This document shows positions 35,330 through 46,479 of a stretch of 64,000 nucleotides of DNA, in pieces. Within the stretch, counting starts at the first letter, position 1; each line of letters begins with the position of its first letter. The stretch is taken from NCBI GenBank assembly GCA_034440615.1, contig JAOTOM010004050.1, forward strand, positions 1-64,000, written 5' to 3'. Source of the DNA: Ashinkailepas kermadecensis (taxonomy: Eukaryota; Arthropoda; Thecostraca; Neolepadidae). The notes beneath the pieces are model-generated. The model was given only the letters and a program-made list of their open reading frames with translations, was not told the DNA's origin and did no database searches. Position numbers and translations under genes: made by a program.

Positions 35330-36267
35330 TTAATACGCGCACTGGAGGGGGAGGGGGCGAAATACGCCCACCTCTCCGGTTTTCCGTATATAACTGCAGA
35401 TTTTACTGGTCGATATACGCGATTTTCTGCGCACCTGCTTAAAAATGACCGGCACGTCGTTTAAAGCAGGAAAAATGGAAATCAGTCTAATATTTTCCAA
35501 GTTAGGGGCCGTTAAGGTTTAAAAAATGTTTAGCGCCAGACCACAAAAATCGGCGCTGATGCGCTTCCCGTATGTTCGCAAAAAGGAAGTGTTCTTGGCA
35601 ACACTAGCGACTTGTTTGATGTATATTGATATGCTATATAGTTTCAAGGTCATGTCAGGTCACCGAGGTCAAGTCAGGTCAAGTTCATGACAGGTTAATG
35701 GAACCAAACTTGATAAACTAGAATGTTGTCATAAATGCACTACTGTTTGTCATTTGTACTGTTTGTCATTGCGTTTCCATACTTTATTCATGTACTTCAC
35801 TCCTTTCTTCGCGAAGCCGATTGCGCCGAGCTGCCCTACGGAGCATTCGGGCGGGCGGCCCAGTTCCGGTAACTGGAACAGGTTACTGACCTGATAAAGT
35901 GCTGCTATATAGGTGACCTGAGATGAAATATCAGGCCTAGCATATGTATTGAATCATTAGTAATGTCCAAAACATCACTGATGCCCATTTTGGAGCATTT
36001 AAACACAATCACAGCGATCCATAACAATGACAAGCCAGGCCACGCAAAACAAGAAAATTTTGACAAATGCGACCTTATTTGACCTTGAAGATATTGACCT
36101 AAGGTCATGAAATGTGCACACGATAGAGTTCACTACAGTATCCATCCACCTTGCGAATTTCGTTCCTCCAGCTTTAATAGGAGCCAAGATCTTAGGGGGG
36201 GGGGGGCGGATTCCGCCCCCCCCTCCAGTGCGCGTAATTTTCAGAGGCCCTCCAGTGCGCGTGTTAA
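35330..36267. mobile_element. TTAA-bounded inverted-repeat element, 938 bp
   Basis: The left end TTAATACGCGCACTGGAGGG (35,330-35,349) matches the reverse complement of the right end (36,248-36,267) at 19 of 20 positions, beginning with TTAA on both sides. A second copy of the terminal motif lies just inside the right end (36,218-36,234). No transposase is visible, so this is a non-autonomous, MITE-like element. TTAA targets are used by piggyBac- and Kolobok-type transposases. Internally it carries four AGGTCA half-sites at 35,647-35,681. Confidence 0.75.
35647..35681. promoter_or_regulatory. Four AGGTCA half-sites, spaced 4-3-4
   Basis: AGGTCA occurs at 35,647, 35,657, 35,666 and 35,676, giving two DR4-like pairs inside the TTAA element. 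More TGACCT/AGGTCA motifs lie at 36,080-36,106. Nuclear-receptor binding is an inference from the motif only. Confidence 0.35.
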
Positions 36268-36621
36268 GTTAGCTACAGAGTGGCTGAGAAGATGACAGGG
36301 CCAGGTCGGGCTATTGACTTCGCATGACATTGGAGATTTCGCCGACCTATGGAAGCACGTTGGCCGAGTTGTTCATGACCCTATCACGCCCACCCGGACT
36401 ATTTGCCGGCAGCAGGGCGGATAGATTGGCAATGTGGGAGAAAATCGACCTGACGTGTTCCCTCATACCGTGAAGCTCGGTGGACTGACCCTACATAACA
36501 TGTTCTTTTTTATATCACAAGGTTGTCTAGGAATGCCCCCCCCCATCAGCTCTGCAGGGGGCGGCGCACTAACCCGCGACTTGCTCTTCATGACTGGAAA
36601 AATATTGCTGGGGGGGGGGGA

Positions 36622-36802
36622 GGGAGGTCATCAACCTCTGGAGCCGCCCACCCTGGCACAACAGAACACGAGCGCTTCACCAATGCGGGCCTGGTGTGGC
36701 GGCCCCCGAGTCCTCTTGCCCAGTTCGTAGATGACGCAATGTGACTCAGCACTAACTTTCCCCCAGTACGTTGGCGACGTATGCTGCGTTGCTTGGCCGC
36801 TC
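36622..36802. repeat. 180-bp dispersed duplicate, copy 2
   Basis: Partner of 32,405-32,584, preceded here by a G12 run. A minus-strand frame extends from it to 37,040 (HHLTIATEQNRVVELHAVVN in the distal part), looks partly protein-like and was not identified. Confidence 0.85.
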
Positions 36803-36809
36803 CCAGCCA

Positions 36810-38456
36810 GTAGCGACCTCTTCTACCAGCTGGTGCCCGACTGCCTGCATTGTCATCTACCCCTTTGCTGATGTTGATGATGTTGCTCATTGCTGTTGGG
36901 ATGGGCATTTGACGGACCAGTTGCTTCCAAGCGACGTATCTGTTGTTGACCACCGCATGTAGTTCGACGACCCTGTTCTGCTCTGTTGCAATCGTCAGAT
37001 GATGGCGGGTGGCTTGCAACCGTTGTTGAAATATCCACACGACGCAATGAGAGGTCTGACTTCAATATAGAGCGCGCTGTTCTGGATGATGTTCGACTTT
37101 GAAACGCGTAATGTGAACTGTTCGGCAACATAGAATTACGTCGTGGCGTGTGCGTCTCCGAAAATCGAGACCTGAAATGTAGCTCAATACTGTCTACGTA
37201 CAGGTATTGTAGCACGTGGACGGTTTCAGATATGCGCTTGCGCTCTTGAAGCACAATATATACAGTTCTAGCGTTGTGGGATGCCGTACACATTCTGTTT
37301 GTCAAGAACGGACACGCGCAGCTACAGGGTACTTTTTCGTGCGGCAAAGATTGTGTCAGCGATGAGATTGCATTATAGAGTAAGAGCTGAGCAAAGATTG
37401 TAATGAAAAGTGCATGTATGATAAGTCACATGGGAGACGACTTCACTATAAATAGGTTGGGAAATGTCGAAAAGACCATGCCGTACAAAGATAGCAATTC
37501 GCATCGCAAGCAAACAAGTGGAGTAATCCTAGGACATAGCAACTCCTACCTCCAGCCGTGTGCGGAAAACGTTAAAAAAAAACATCCAGCCGTGTGCGCT
37601 ACACTGCCACCACAGCACAATTGGAGAATCTGACCTTTTGTGTGTCACCGCTTTTGCCATCCACCTATCCGACGTTTGCGTGTTACCGATACCAGTAGCT
37701 GAGTCATTCACCTATTCGAACGTCGGTACCTTGGGGCCCTGTATTTAGTAGTAATTACTTAGCCTCTCGGTGATGCTGAAACGCTCTCTACTCAGAAAAT
37801 ACCGTTAGCATTATCATTGAAGGTCGGACGAGCGCTCCCCGGATCACTTCCGGTTTGATAATCCTCCACGAAAAATGTCTAGACTGAAGCTCGTTTCGGG
37901 CTCCAATGTACCATTCACTTCAGAAGACGAAACGTCCCCCAGAGAAGCACGCGGAAGAAAACTTAGAAAAGGGCACGCAGAGCACAGATGAAATACAAAG
38001 CTGGCCGCTCCCCGATTCTCCCTCCATCACCCCTTGCTTTGTTTGGCTAGCAGTGTTGCATGGTTTCCGTCGGTGCGTGTCTGGACAGATTATGCGAAAT
38101 TATTATTTCGATGGCTGGATACAGCACCTGACAGCAGGAATACCGTCCGACAAATCATGGAACAGGCGCTAAATAATCACTCCGGTCGATGTGGCATTGA
38201 GCCAAAATGGCCGGCCAGCCGTGGATCGCGGAAATCATTTGACGACTCGGGACCGCAGTCTGGCCAGCGGGCCCGCACTGCCGCCGCCGAGACATTGCCT
38301 GCGCTGAGGCGATCGTTGGCTGCCCGGGGCTCGTGTCGTGTCAAGCAGACACCGATCATCCGCGTTCGAACGGCCTTCGACCGCGCACTTCACAAACGCC
38401 GCCACTTAGCCGTTGAATCATGAAAGGCGGCCATTAGTGACGAGTGATTTAGACAG
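36810..38456. other. Gene A intron; no further exon supported
   Basis: Mostly unique sequence. A GC-rich patch at 38,200-38,400 carries a frame open on the plus strand (ending HKRRHLAVES), but no splice borders fit the phases of the neighbouring exons. Confidence 0.4.
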
Positions 38457-38632
38457 GCCGACTGTGTCGTGAGCCGACGTGGCGCCGTCACGTGTATTGG
38501 GCCGGGCGCCCTGACGCTGCAGGACGGCCACTGGGTGGCGCGCGGCCGTGGTGCGTGCCGGACGGCGTACTGGCAGACGCCGCCAGCCAGCCGGTCTTGT
38601 GATGTCGAGCTGCTGATGAAGAAGCAGACACG
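38457..38632 (+). CDS. Gene A exon 3, cysteine-rich
   Basis: The acceptor GATTTAGACAG ends at 38,456. The frame enters in phase 0, as required by exon 2, and reads ADCVVSRRGAVTCIGPGALT, then LQDGHWVARGRGACRTAYWQ, then PASRSCDVELLMKKQT. It ends in phase 2 at a strong donor, ACACG|GTGAGT. It contains four cysteines and no stop across 58 codons. The phase chain 1-0-2 across three exons is internally consistent and hard to obtain by chance. The acceptor's pyrimidine tract is weak. The domain type is unknown. Confidence 0.58.
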
Positions 38633-38639
38633 GTGAGTG

Positions 38640-39600
38640 GCGGTGGCGGCGACATGTTGGTAGCCTCGGTGTAATTTTCCCCCACCTGCCTGAAACAATG
38701 TTCCTGCAAGGGGGAAGGAGTTGGGGGTGATTTTGTGGTCCTATGAGGTTTTTTTTAGTGTAACAACTTCTGGAGAGCTGTGGAATCTGGCAATTTCTAA
38801 CACTTATAGGGGAGGCCGGGTCCAGTTGATACACGGGATCGTTGATACAACAGCACTTACTCCAAAAGTACGAAGCCGGTTTCCATGGCAACCACGTACT
38901 GCTACTGGCACCCTTTTCTCGCGGCAAAGTAAGCGCAGGCCATTTCGACTCGCGGCTGCGGAATGGTGACTATGTTGCGCATTTTTGGAGCGAAAGTAAC
39001 ATTTCAATGCCTGTGTTTCGCCCATAATTTCTAATTCGGCGCCCACTTGCTCACTTTTTAGGTGTCTGTTATCATTACCACGTTCTCTCAGCTTTGCAAG
39101 GGTGAAATGCGTTCATGGTTTGCCGCTACACTGTACTCGCAACATTCGATAGCATGTTGCAGCCTACACCAGAAAATCTGCGGGGTAAATTGATACAGCC
39201 TGCATCAACATAGTCTGCTTGTGTCAACATCAGCCTGCATGGGTGTAGCCACGGTTTTGAAATTGGGGGGACAAACCAGGGACGCGGTATGTTTGGGCAA
39301 GATGGAGGTAAGACCCCCACCCTCCCAAAAAATCCTCAGATTTCAGCCACTTCATTTTGAAGGTATGGTTTTCAGATTTACCATTGTTTAAATTATATTT
39401 GTGGGACAAAAAGTTCCTTCAAAATTAGCAAGGTGCACTCCTTATCAGCGCCTATTAACACCTAGCTATATGTCGTATGTGATCGGCCCGATTTCACAAT
39501 CGCCATAGAGCTATGCTGTAATCATGTTAAACGTTGCTCTCTTGTAGCAGCAGATAAAATACTTGACAATGGTTTTATTGTAGTAAAGATGGACATACGC
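38640..39600. other. Gene A intron; G-rich repeat fragment
   Basis: No exon seen. Positions 39,240-39,450 contain a diffuse repeat (AAATTGGGGGGACAAACCAG, then ACCCCCACCCTCCC) of the type at 13,290 and 25,690. Confidence 0.45.
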
Positions 39601-41150
39601 CAGTGGCGTACCGAAGGTGGAGGGGGGGGGGGGCATAAGGGACAGTTGCTCCCCCTGACAGGTCGGGGCCCCAGGAATCGCGCTGGGGTTCGGAAAAATT
39701 ACGTCAGGCTCCTTAAACCGGCTGGGGCCCCAAAAATCGCACCGTAGCACCTAAAAATCATATTGGTAGCCAAAAAGTCGCGCAGGGGCCTATAAAATAA
39801 CACTGAGGGCCCACAAACGCACCGGAGCTCATACAATCACATTGAAGGCCCCAAGAAGACTCTCAGGGGCCCCTGAAAATGACGCTGAGACCCCAAAAAT
39901 CGCACCAAGGCCACTGAAAATCACATTGGAGGCCCCAAAAGTGAGACCGGGCTCCTGAAAATACTGCTGTTGACAAAACAAAATCGCGCCTGGACTCAGA
40001 AAGGTCGCGCCGGGGCCCCGAAAATCACGCTGGGGTTCAAAAGGTCGGGCCGGAATCACGCTAGGGCCAAAGAAGCTTTGCCGGAACCCCTGAGAATGAC
40101 GCTGGGGCCCAAAAGACTGGCCTGGTCCCTGAAAATCTCGCTGGGGCCCCGAAGTCGGACCGGGGCCCCTGCAAATCAAGCAGGAGACCTGGAGTTCGCA
40201 CCTGTGCCCATGAAAATCGCGCTGGTGACACAAAACGGTCGTGCCGGTGTCCTTGAAAATCACGATGGCCTCAAAGACGGACATGATTCCTAAAAATCAC
40301 GCTGGGGGCTCAAAATATCGGGCCGGGACCCCTGAAAATCGGGCTGTGGCTCCGAAACCGTCGGACAGGTGTCCTTGAAAACCACACTCGACACCGACGA
40401 ATCGACACTAAATAATCACAAACGGACTCCATCGAATCGACCCGAGCACCGGAATATTCGGAACAAGTCCCGAAAGAAAGTTCTCCGAAGGGCCTTTCTA
40501 CTCTGAATGGTGCCATCGGTTGAAAAAAAAACCGTTGAGCAACCGCAGTGGCTTACCGAAGAGGGAAATGCCGCCTCTCTCCTGAACGGGTGGGTGGCCT
40601 CCCAAGAATCGCTCTAAAAAATGTCTCAAAATGTGCTCGGCCCCTAACAAAAATTGGCTGGAGACCTAAAATATAACTATAGACGAATAAAAACTTAACA
40701 GTTCCGAAAAATAACACCTAGCTAGGGCTTCGGTTCGGTAGCCAATCTGGGAGTATGTTTAACCAAAGAGAGGAGGTGCATCAAGACTCTGCGTATATCC
40801 GGATTTATTAACCACCAGAAACCACCAGATATGGCACAAGACTGTCATGTGGCAGCAATTAGCAAAACATAGGAGGCCTAGCAGAAACCGGAAAATCGCA
40901 CGAGGTGTAGCGAATGCGCATTCGCGCATCGTTCGTACACGTGCACGAACGTTGGCATTTTGGCGACCGGGCGTTATTAACTGGAACGTCTGAATTTGAA
41001 AATTTATATTTTTAATTGTGCAGGTGTTTTAATTGCACAGGTGTAATTTCAGCAGTGTGAGATCACTTATGAGAGGACACCAAAGGAAAAAGCTTCGAAC
41101 TGGATAGGGTGTTGGGTTGAAATCCGGTGACTCAGAAACGATGGTGGTAT
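39601..41150 (+). mobile_element. Composite array-plus-tail element, copy 2
   Basis: It starts with CAGTGGCGTACCGAAGGTGG and a G-run, followed by about 35 diverged units of GGGGCCCCGAAAATCGCGCT type (39,660-40,540). A second CAGTGGCTTACCGAAGAGGG boundary lies at 40,549. More degenerate units follow, then a unique tail (40,720-41,150) homologous to the minus strand of 1,590-2,090. It shares array, order and tail with the 1.6-4.0-kb copy in opposite orientation. It lies between gene A exons 3 and 4. Confidence 0.72.
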
Positions 41151-41289
41151 AGTGTGCCCCCTTTCACATGACATGGGCCCACTCTTAATCCGTTTGCTCC
41201 CCCACCCCCCTAGCGCCAACCCAAGGTAAGCCACCGACTTACACTAACCTTTCCCATGTTTTCCTGTTTTACCGGTACACATTTCGATG

Positions 41290-41595
41290 CAATGAGAACC
41301 AGGGGCGGATAAAGGGTGTGGCACTGGGGGCATGTCCCCCCATGGAAGGTGGTGTCCTTCCGGCCGGGAAAAGACGTCCCCCAGAGGAGGTTCGAGTGTA
41401 TCCCGCTCGAATTTTTCAGCCAAAGGCACCCCTCTGAGGGAAAAAGGCTCCCCCTTGAAGGAAAGGCGCCCCTACGAAAAGCCTCGGTGCACCCCCGCCT
41501 CAATTTTTGTTTAGCCAGAGGCGCCACTCCAGATACTTTCGCAGTGGCGCCCCTCTAAATGAATGGCGCCCCTCCAAACAAGTGCCCATGACAAT
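41290..41595. repeat. Low-complexity GCGCCCCTC/G-rich segment
   Basis: Diverged repeats of GGCGCCCCTC and GGAAAAAGGCTCCCCCTT type, with GGGGCGGATAAAGGGTGTGG at the left edge. Probably another old array-type element. Confidence 0.55.
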
Positions 41596-41719
41596 TCCTG
41601 AATCCACCGCTGATCACAGCATTGCTCTCTCGCCGTTATGAACTCCAGCTGGATAGATAATTGTGCGCATTCACGTGTGGCTTCTCTTGCAAATTTGCAA
41701 ATTTTATTCTGTTCAACCA

Positions 41720-42229
41720 TTAAAGGAAACTAACCACCTTTATAATGGGATTTTAACTGAGATAGCGGTTTTGAAGACCACGTCGAGAAATCACTTACCT
41801 CATACTCCGTTCGGTCCAAAACATCTTCCAGCCGAAGTTATAAGGCCTTTTATCATCGGTTTTGGGACATGGACAGACTCGGTGGGCGTTGTGAAAATTC
41901 CTTCATATGGACGCAAACAGCATTTCAATGGAAATTAAACCTTTTATTTAATTAAACCTAATTAAACCTAATTAAACCTAAAGGCTTTAATTAAATTTAA
42001 TTTAAATTTAATTAAAAATTAAATTAAATTAAATTAATTAAACTTTAATTAAACCTAAAGGCGAACCTTTAGAGGCCTATGATAAAAAGAAAAAACGTTC
42101 CAAAATCCCGTTTTTTTAAGCATGGGCATAATATTTCGCAAAACCAATGTCATATTCATCATTTTCAGGTGCCAATACCCCTAATTAGTATGATTGCAGA
42201 ATTTCTGCAAGGTGGTTAGTTTCCTTTAA
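41720..42229. mobile_element. TTAA-type MITE, 510 bp, perfect inverted ends
   Basis: The left end TTAAAGGAAACTAACCACCT and one further T (41,720-41,740) is the exact reverse complement of the right end (42,209-42,229). With TTAA included, the ends are 21 bp and perfect. The centre (41,930-42,065) is an AT-rich palindrome-like run of TTAATTAAAC and AAATTTAATT motifs, flanked by inverted AAACCTAAAGG/CCTTTAGG pieces. No coding capacity. Structure and TTAA target suggest mobilisation by a piggyBac- or Kolobok-like transposase, which is inference. Confidence 0.85.
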
Positions 42230-42234
42230 GAGGA

Positions 42235-43206
42235 AAGCGGACAATTTGAAAAAGTTCTATATTTTACATGTCCGGAACAGCAATGTGACGGTGTAAATTA
42301 AAAACCAGCGATGAGAGCGTCGTCCGAGCAGGTCATGACTGATTTCTTGGGGGAGCTCCTAGTCCTATAGGATATGAGTGCCTGCTATCACAACGGCTGC
42401 AAACAAAAAGAGATTTGATCATCCTATTCCTACTACACTTGATCATTGTACACACACCGGACCTTCGACACCTTCGAAAATATTTCGATATCTCAACATT
42501 CTAATACTCTACGGCAAGCCACATCGAATGACACCCACATAATGCGAATTGAAGCCATAGCAACGAAACGCGAGGACATCGAAAACTTAAAACTAACCTT
42601 TGACCTTGCGGCTTGATCTGACATGTCCCGGGTTGAAATGTTACTCTTCGTACATACATCAAGTCTACAGTATTCACACAGGTACCTTCGTCAAGATTAT
42701 GACGTCACTGATATGGAAAGCCACTTGCTGTCATTCTTAATGATTAATGTGATTAATTCTTAATGACTAATGGTTAATGATTACCCCTTCGTCTGTTTGC
42801 ATTGTACATTTTGTTGTTGGCGGTAAGCGAAATGTACTCCTGAACTTACTTTGCTATTATTTTATTCTTTTGTTTTATTTTTCGTATGCTGTTGTGCATA
42901 TTAGTGTGAGTGTGTGTGTGTGTGTATGTGTGCGTGTGCTTTGTACACCATTTCACGTGCGGAATGCGTGCACTGGCTAATGTTGTTTTGCGGCCTGCTT
43001 CAGAGCCTGCTGATCCACTGGGGGGAAAGCTACAGACGAGTGAAAGCGCTGATTCGGTACCGCCAAGTTGTCACGTTAGAACTTCGTTATGAGAAGACCT
43101 TGCCAATTACAACTTTCATTGTCACATTCACTGCTGTAAATCGACTGCTGTGAATTGACTGCTGTGAATGCTGTCCTGCTCTGCTACCTCTGCCTGAGAC
43201 ATTCAG
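42235..43206. other. Gene A intron; no gene seen
   Basis: AT-rich with a short (GT)n tract at 42,905-42,930 and three copies of GACTGCTGTGAAT near 43,143-43,170. Confidence 0.5.
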
Positions 43207-43488
43207 TCGCCGTCGTATATCACGATTTTCTGCATTTGCTGTGGCGCAACAGGAAAACGGTGGCGAACAGCATGCAGCCTACATCGAACAGTGCACTCTG
43301 GAAGGCATCTTTGAAGCGAACGCCGGCGAACGACGAAGCTCAGCAGGGAAACTCTGGAGGTGCTGAGGGTAACACGGGCACGCCCTGTGGCGGTTGGGCT
43401 GATGACGTGCGACACCAAAGCCATAGTCAACAGCTGCGAAGTGGCACCGCCTGCCGGGACGGGTCCGGCTCTGCGGGACAAGCTGCAG
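43207..43488 (+). CDS. Candidate exon 4 with two coding-like frames (probable frameshift)
   Basis: An acceptor with a good tract (CTGCTCTGCTACCTCTGCCTGAGACATTCAG) ends at 43,206. Entered in phase 2, as gene A exon 3 requires, it reads RRRISRFSAFAVAQQENGGE, then QHAAYIEQCTLEGIFEANAG, and stops at TGA 43,364-43,366. From 43,315 to 43,488 a different frame is open and equally protein-like (VLRVTRARPVAVGLMTCDTK, then AIVNSCEVAPPAG) and ends at CTGCAG|GTGAGT in phase 0; a second donor lies at 43,614. A one-base deletion or sequencing error between about 43,315 and 43,363 would join them. The phase-0 end fits the acceptor at 45,514 of the CNG gene. Either gene A ends here, or one longer transcript passes through with a frameshift, or the exon belongs to the CNG gene. 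Confidence 0.42.
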
Positions 43489-43620
43489 GTGAGTCATCGC
43501 GGTCCAGTGCACGTGCTGCCGGGAGGAGGAGATCTGGCAGCTGGGGCGAAGCCACGTGGAGTGTGGAGACACTTGAAGCGGAGCCGCATGGTGGAAAACA
43601 CACGCACCTGCCAGGTAAGT

Positions 43621-43675
43621 ACCGTCTGATATCTGATATCAGATCTGAGATCTGAGATCTGAGATCTGATATCAT
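43621..43675. repeat. AGATCTG repeats inside a palindrome
   Basis: TGATATCAGATCT and its reverse complement AGATCTGATATCA flank tandem GATCTGA units, just past the alternative donor at 43,615. It could form a cruciform or hairpin. Confidence 0.8.
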
Positions 43676-43689
43676 CCTGACATTTGATA

Positions 43690-45514
43690 AGCGTTCTCGT
43701 TTTGCTGATGATGTGGAGGACTGCTGAACATGCCGCAGGCAAAGGTGTGGTTCACATTCCGCAGCGACGAGCGAAACGCTGGCCTGCTTCATTACCATCC
43801 CGCAATGGCGTGCAATGTAAAACAGGTGTTGAGTGCGAACACTGTCCTGCTTCAATGGATATGAGTACACCTACAAGTTCTCATCAGGTTGGTAGTCTGG
43901 GAACCATAAGCGTAGGAACTTGGTTGACAGGACCATGTCCCCACTTTTCGTAATCTTAACCATTAGTCCTGTGGGACAAAATGGTGTTGCATCCTTCCCC
44001 GCCACTTTTCACCAGCTTTCCAACGCGTCTGTTGAAAACTGTTCCATTTTCGCTGAAGCCCGCAATGTATATGTGGAAAAGTTTCCATTCACACGAAAAC
44101 GATAGCTGCATACTAATAAATCCAGTTAAATACAGTTCAGCTCATGGATTCGGCCAATATAATGCATTCATGATGCCTATATTCTAAGATACAAGCGTAT
44201 TGTCCGGCACGCCTCTAGCTGCGTAGCAATTATCCCTTGTTAGTCTGACATTGTATTGACTTTGACATGAAGTCAGTCATGTGCTATGTATATTGAGGCG
44301 CTTTTGCGTCGCCTTGCAATCTTAAGAAAAATAATCGGTGCCAAGACAGTAACTTCGACGGGATGTGGTGGTGGTGGTGGTGGGGTATTGTTAATAATTT
44401 TTTATCAGATGCCGAAGATGCAGTTCTTTTCTATGTTCATTCAGGTCAAAAGGATATCGTCCACGAGGAAAGACGGGAAAAGGCACCGGCAGGGAAAGAG
44501 GTGTGCTCTAAACCTCACATCCAGCGTGGGGACAATATTCGACCGCAGAAGGAGCGGGCTCGCTGTTGGAGCCCACTCACATTCACATGATCCATTCACA
44601 AGATCCATTCGCACGTCATAGTAGGCCCGGAAACCCACCAGCCTCTTCCGTTCCCATAGCGATCGATCTAGCTCGATTCCATCACGTGACAAATGAGCGG
44701 TGGAGGTGACGCCCACAAATCTGGTATGTTACAAAGCCTGACAACGTAAGCACTTCTACACCATACCTCACATTCAATTCCTATCCCGAATCTTAACACG
44801 ATGTAGTCAAATTGTTCACCACGCAAGAACAGAAGATCCGGTGGTCAGACAGTTGGCAGCAGGTATTGCGTGGGGTCAGGTGGAGACATTGCCAAGCGGA
44901 GTGAGACTGGGTGCTGTGTAAGCAACAGGGGTGCAAGCTCCTGTACGTTTGATGTTGCCGGTGCAACACCAATACAAATATTGGTGTTGCCATACAACAC
45001 CAATATTTCGAATTATCTTCTGATAGTCAACCAGCACAGGCATTCCCTCCCTGAATTTGGGGAGGGCGCAAACTCCTTTTAAAGAAAGAGACAACTCCGA
45101 AATAAAATGTAACCATATGCTCAGGATTATTTCAAAGTAAGTATAACTACAAGATACCATAATTTGAATTGAGTTCACCCACTGTGCTTCTTCCGGGCAA
45201 GTGTACTTGAACTGAATTTATTCGATACAAAAAATCATCTTGAGCATACGTTACATTTGAATATCGAATAAACACTAATGCTGTTCAATTTAACACCATG
45301 AACCAACATTAAGAAAGAGACGAATGGTGCTCAATATATGAGAGTTTAACAGGCCTACTTCATTGATGGAAGCGCCCATATATTCTGTTAATGCAACACC
45401 AATAATTTCCACGACCTAATATTCAATGTGCGCCGTCAGATGAAAGCAATATGTTGAATTACATGTTGACAGCACCAATAAATATACTCTATATATTAAT
45501 AAGTATATACACAG
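43690..45514. other. Intron between candidate exon 4 and the CNG N-terminal exon
   Basis: No exon supported. A (GGT)n stretch lies at 44,364-44,384. AATAAA-like motifs at 44,118 and 45,478 could serve as polyadenylation signals for gene A, but nothing else supports this. Confidence 0.4.
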
Positions 45515-45710
45515 CCTCCACCTACGGTAAGCAGCGTTCGTATGTCGGCAGCTCGGCCGGGTCGGCTGGTCAAGAGTCAGTCGTGGGTGTCCAGCAAGCC
45601 GCGTCTGCTCTCCAGGCTCCTCGCTGTGTTCAACTTCGTCCAGTGGAAGGCAAAAGTCGGACGCAACGTGGCAGTCCAGCCCGCCATCGCCGTCCAGGAC
45701 ATGTCCGACG
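45515..45710 (+). CDS. CNGB: CNG channel beta: cytosolic N-terminal exon
   Basis: The frame ends in ...VQDMSD at GACG|GTATGA in phase 1, and the next exon supplies AC to give D-ESDAD. The result, MSDDESD after a basic amphipathic stretch (RLLSRLLAVFNFVQWKAKVG), resembles the segment before S1 in animal CNGB proteins, where a Leu/Lys-rich helix often binds calmodulin and is followed by an acidic linker. Two starts are possible: acceptor ACACAG at 45,514 (phase 0, fits the end at 43,488 or 43,614), or GGCAG at 45,551 (phase 1). The upstream part of the protein is therefore unsettled. The exon is followed closely by a loose array. Confidence 0.7.
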
Positions 45711-45744
45711 GTATGACTACGTCCACACTGACCATCCATACGCG

Positions 45745-46030
45745 ACCATTGGCTATTGGTTCACTCGTATGCTCATGGCTGGCCGCTGGCTGCTGGTTAG
45801 CTATGCATAGCTGGTTACTGACTACTGGACACGCATAGCTATGTGCTGGTTACTGGCTACTGGTTAGCTATGACTAGCTAGTTACCGGCTACTCATCACT
45901 GGCTAGCTATACATAGCTGGTTGCTGGTTACTGGCTACTGGCTGTTGGCTCCTGGTTAGCCGCCCATGGATAGCTATACTAGTTGGCATGCTGGTTAGGT
46001 GGCCATGGATGGCTACTAGCTACTGCATAA
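45745..46030. repeat. Degenerate array of GCTATGCATAGCTGGTTACT type
   Basis: Loose repeats of GGTTAGCTAT, GCATAGCTGG and TACTGGCTACTGG start about 35 bp after the donor of the preceding exon. Units are 18-30 bp and irregular. Confidence 0.7.
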
Positions 46031-46255
46031 CCATCAGCTACCGATTTGTTTGACTTTATTTTGATTTTATTCCAGCCACCATTGTCGGATGGTACCTGTC
46101 ACCGACGAACCCGCTTTACTATTGTCACGTGTGCTCGCACATGGTGTGGTTGTTAAGCGAAACTCATCTAACCACATGACTTGAACAATCAAGCATAATG
46201 GAAGAAGGGAAATATAAATATAACTCGCAAAAGTTTCTCACTTATAACAGAGGGT

Positions 46256-46470
46256 GCAGAGGCCAAGGGGACCACTGCCCTCCCCTAGGAACCAGAAATA
46301 CGCTAGACCAAACGAGAGATTTTGAGATTTTCGCCATGCAAACCCAGCAATTATCGGCGCGCTTCGCAAGAGAGTGACGTCTTTCGCATAATTTTTGTTG
46401 TGTGTGTGTGGGGGGGGGGGGGGGGGGGGGGATCGGGTTCCCCTTAGGACATCCTGGCTGCACCCCTCAC
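46256..46470 (+). repeat. Dispersed roughly 200-bp repeat, copy 2, with (TG)n(G)n
   Basis: Homologous blocks AACCAGAAATACGCTAGACC, TTTTGAGATTTTCGCC, GGCGCGCTTCGC and CCTTAGGACATCCTGGCTGC, in the same order as at 24,464. A (TG)n tract and a run of about 20 G interrupt it at 46,395-46,430. Confidence 0.75.
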
Positions 46471-46479
46471 GGGATGTAT

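Noticed and set aside
42905..42930. Regulatory GT-rich element
   Set aside because: A short ordinary (GT)n microsatellite with no supporting context.
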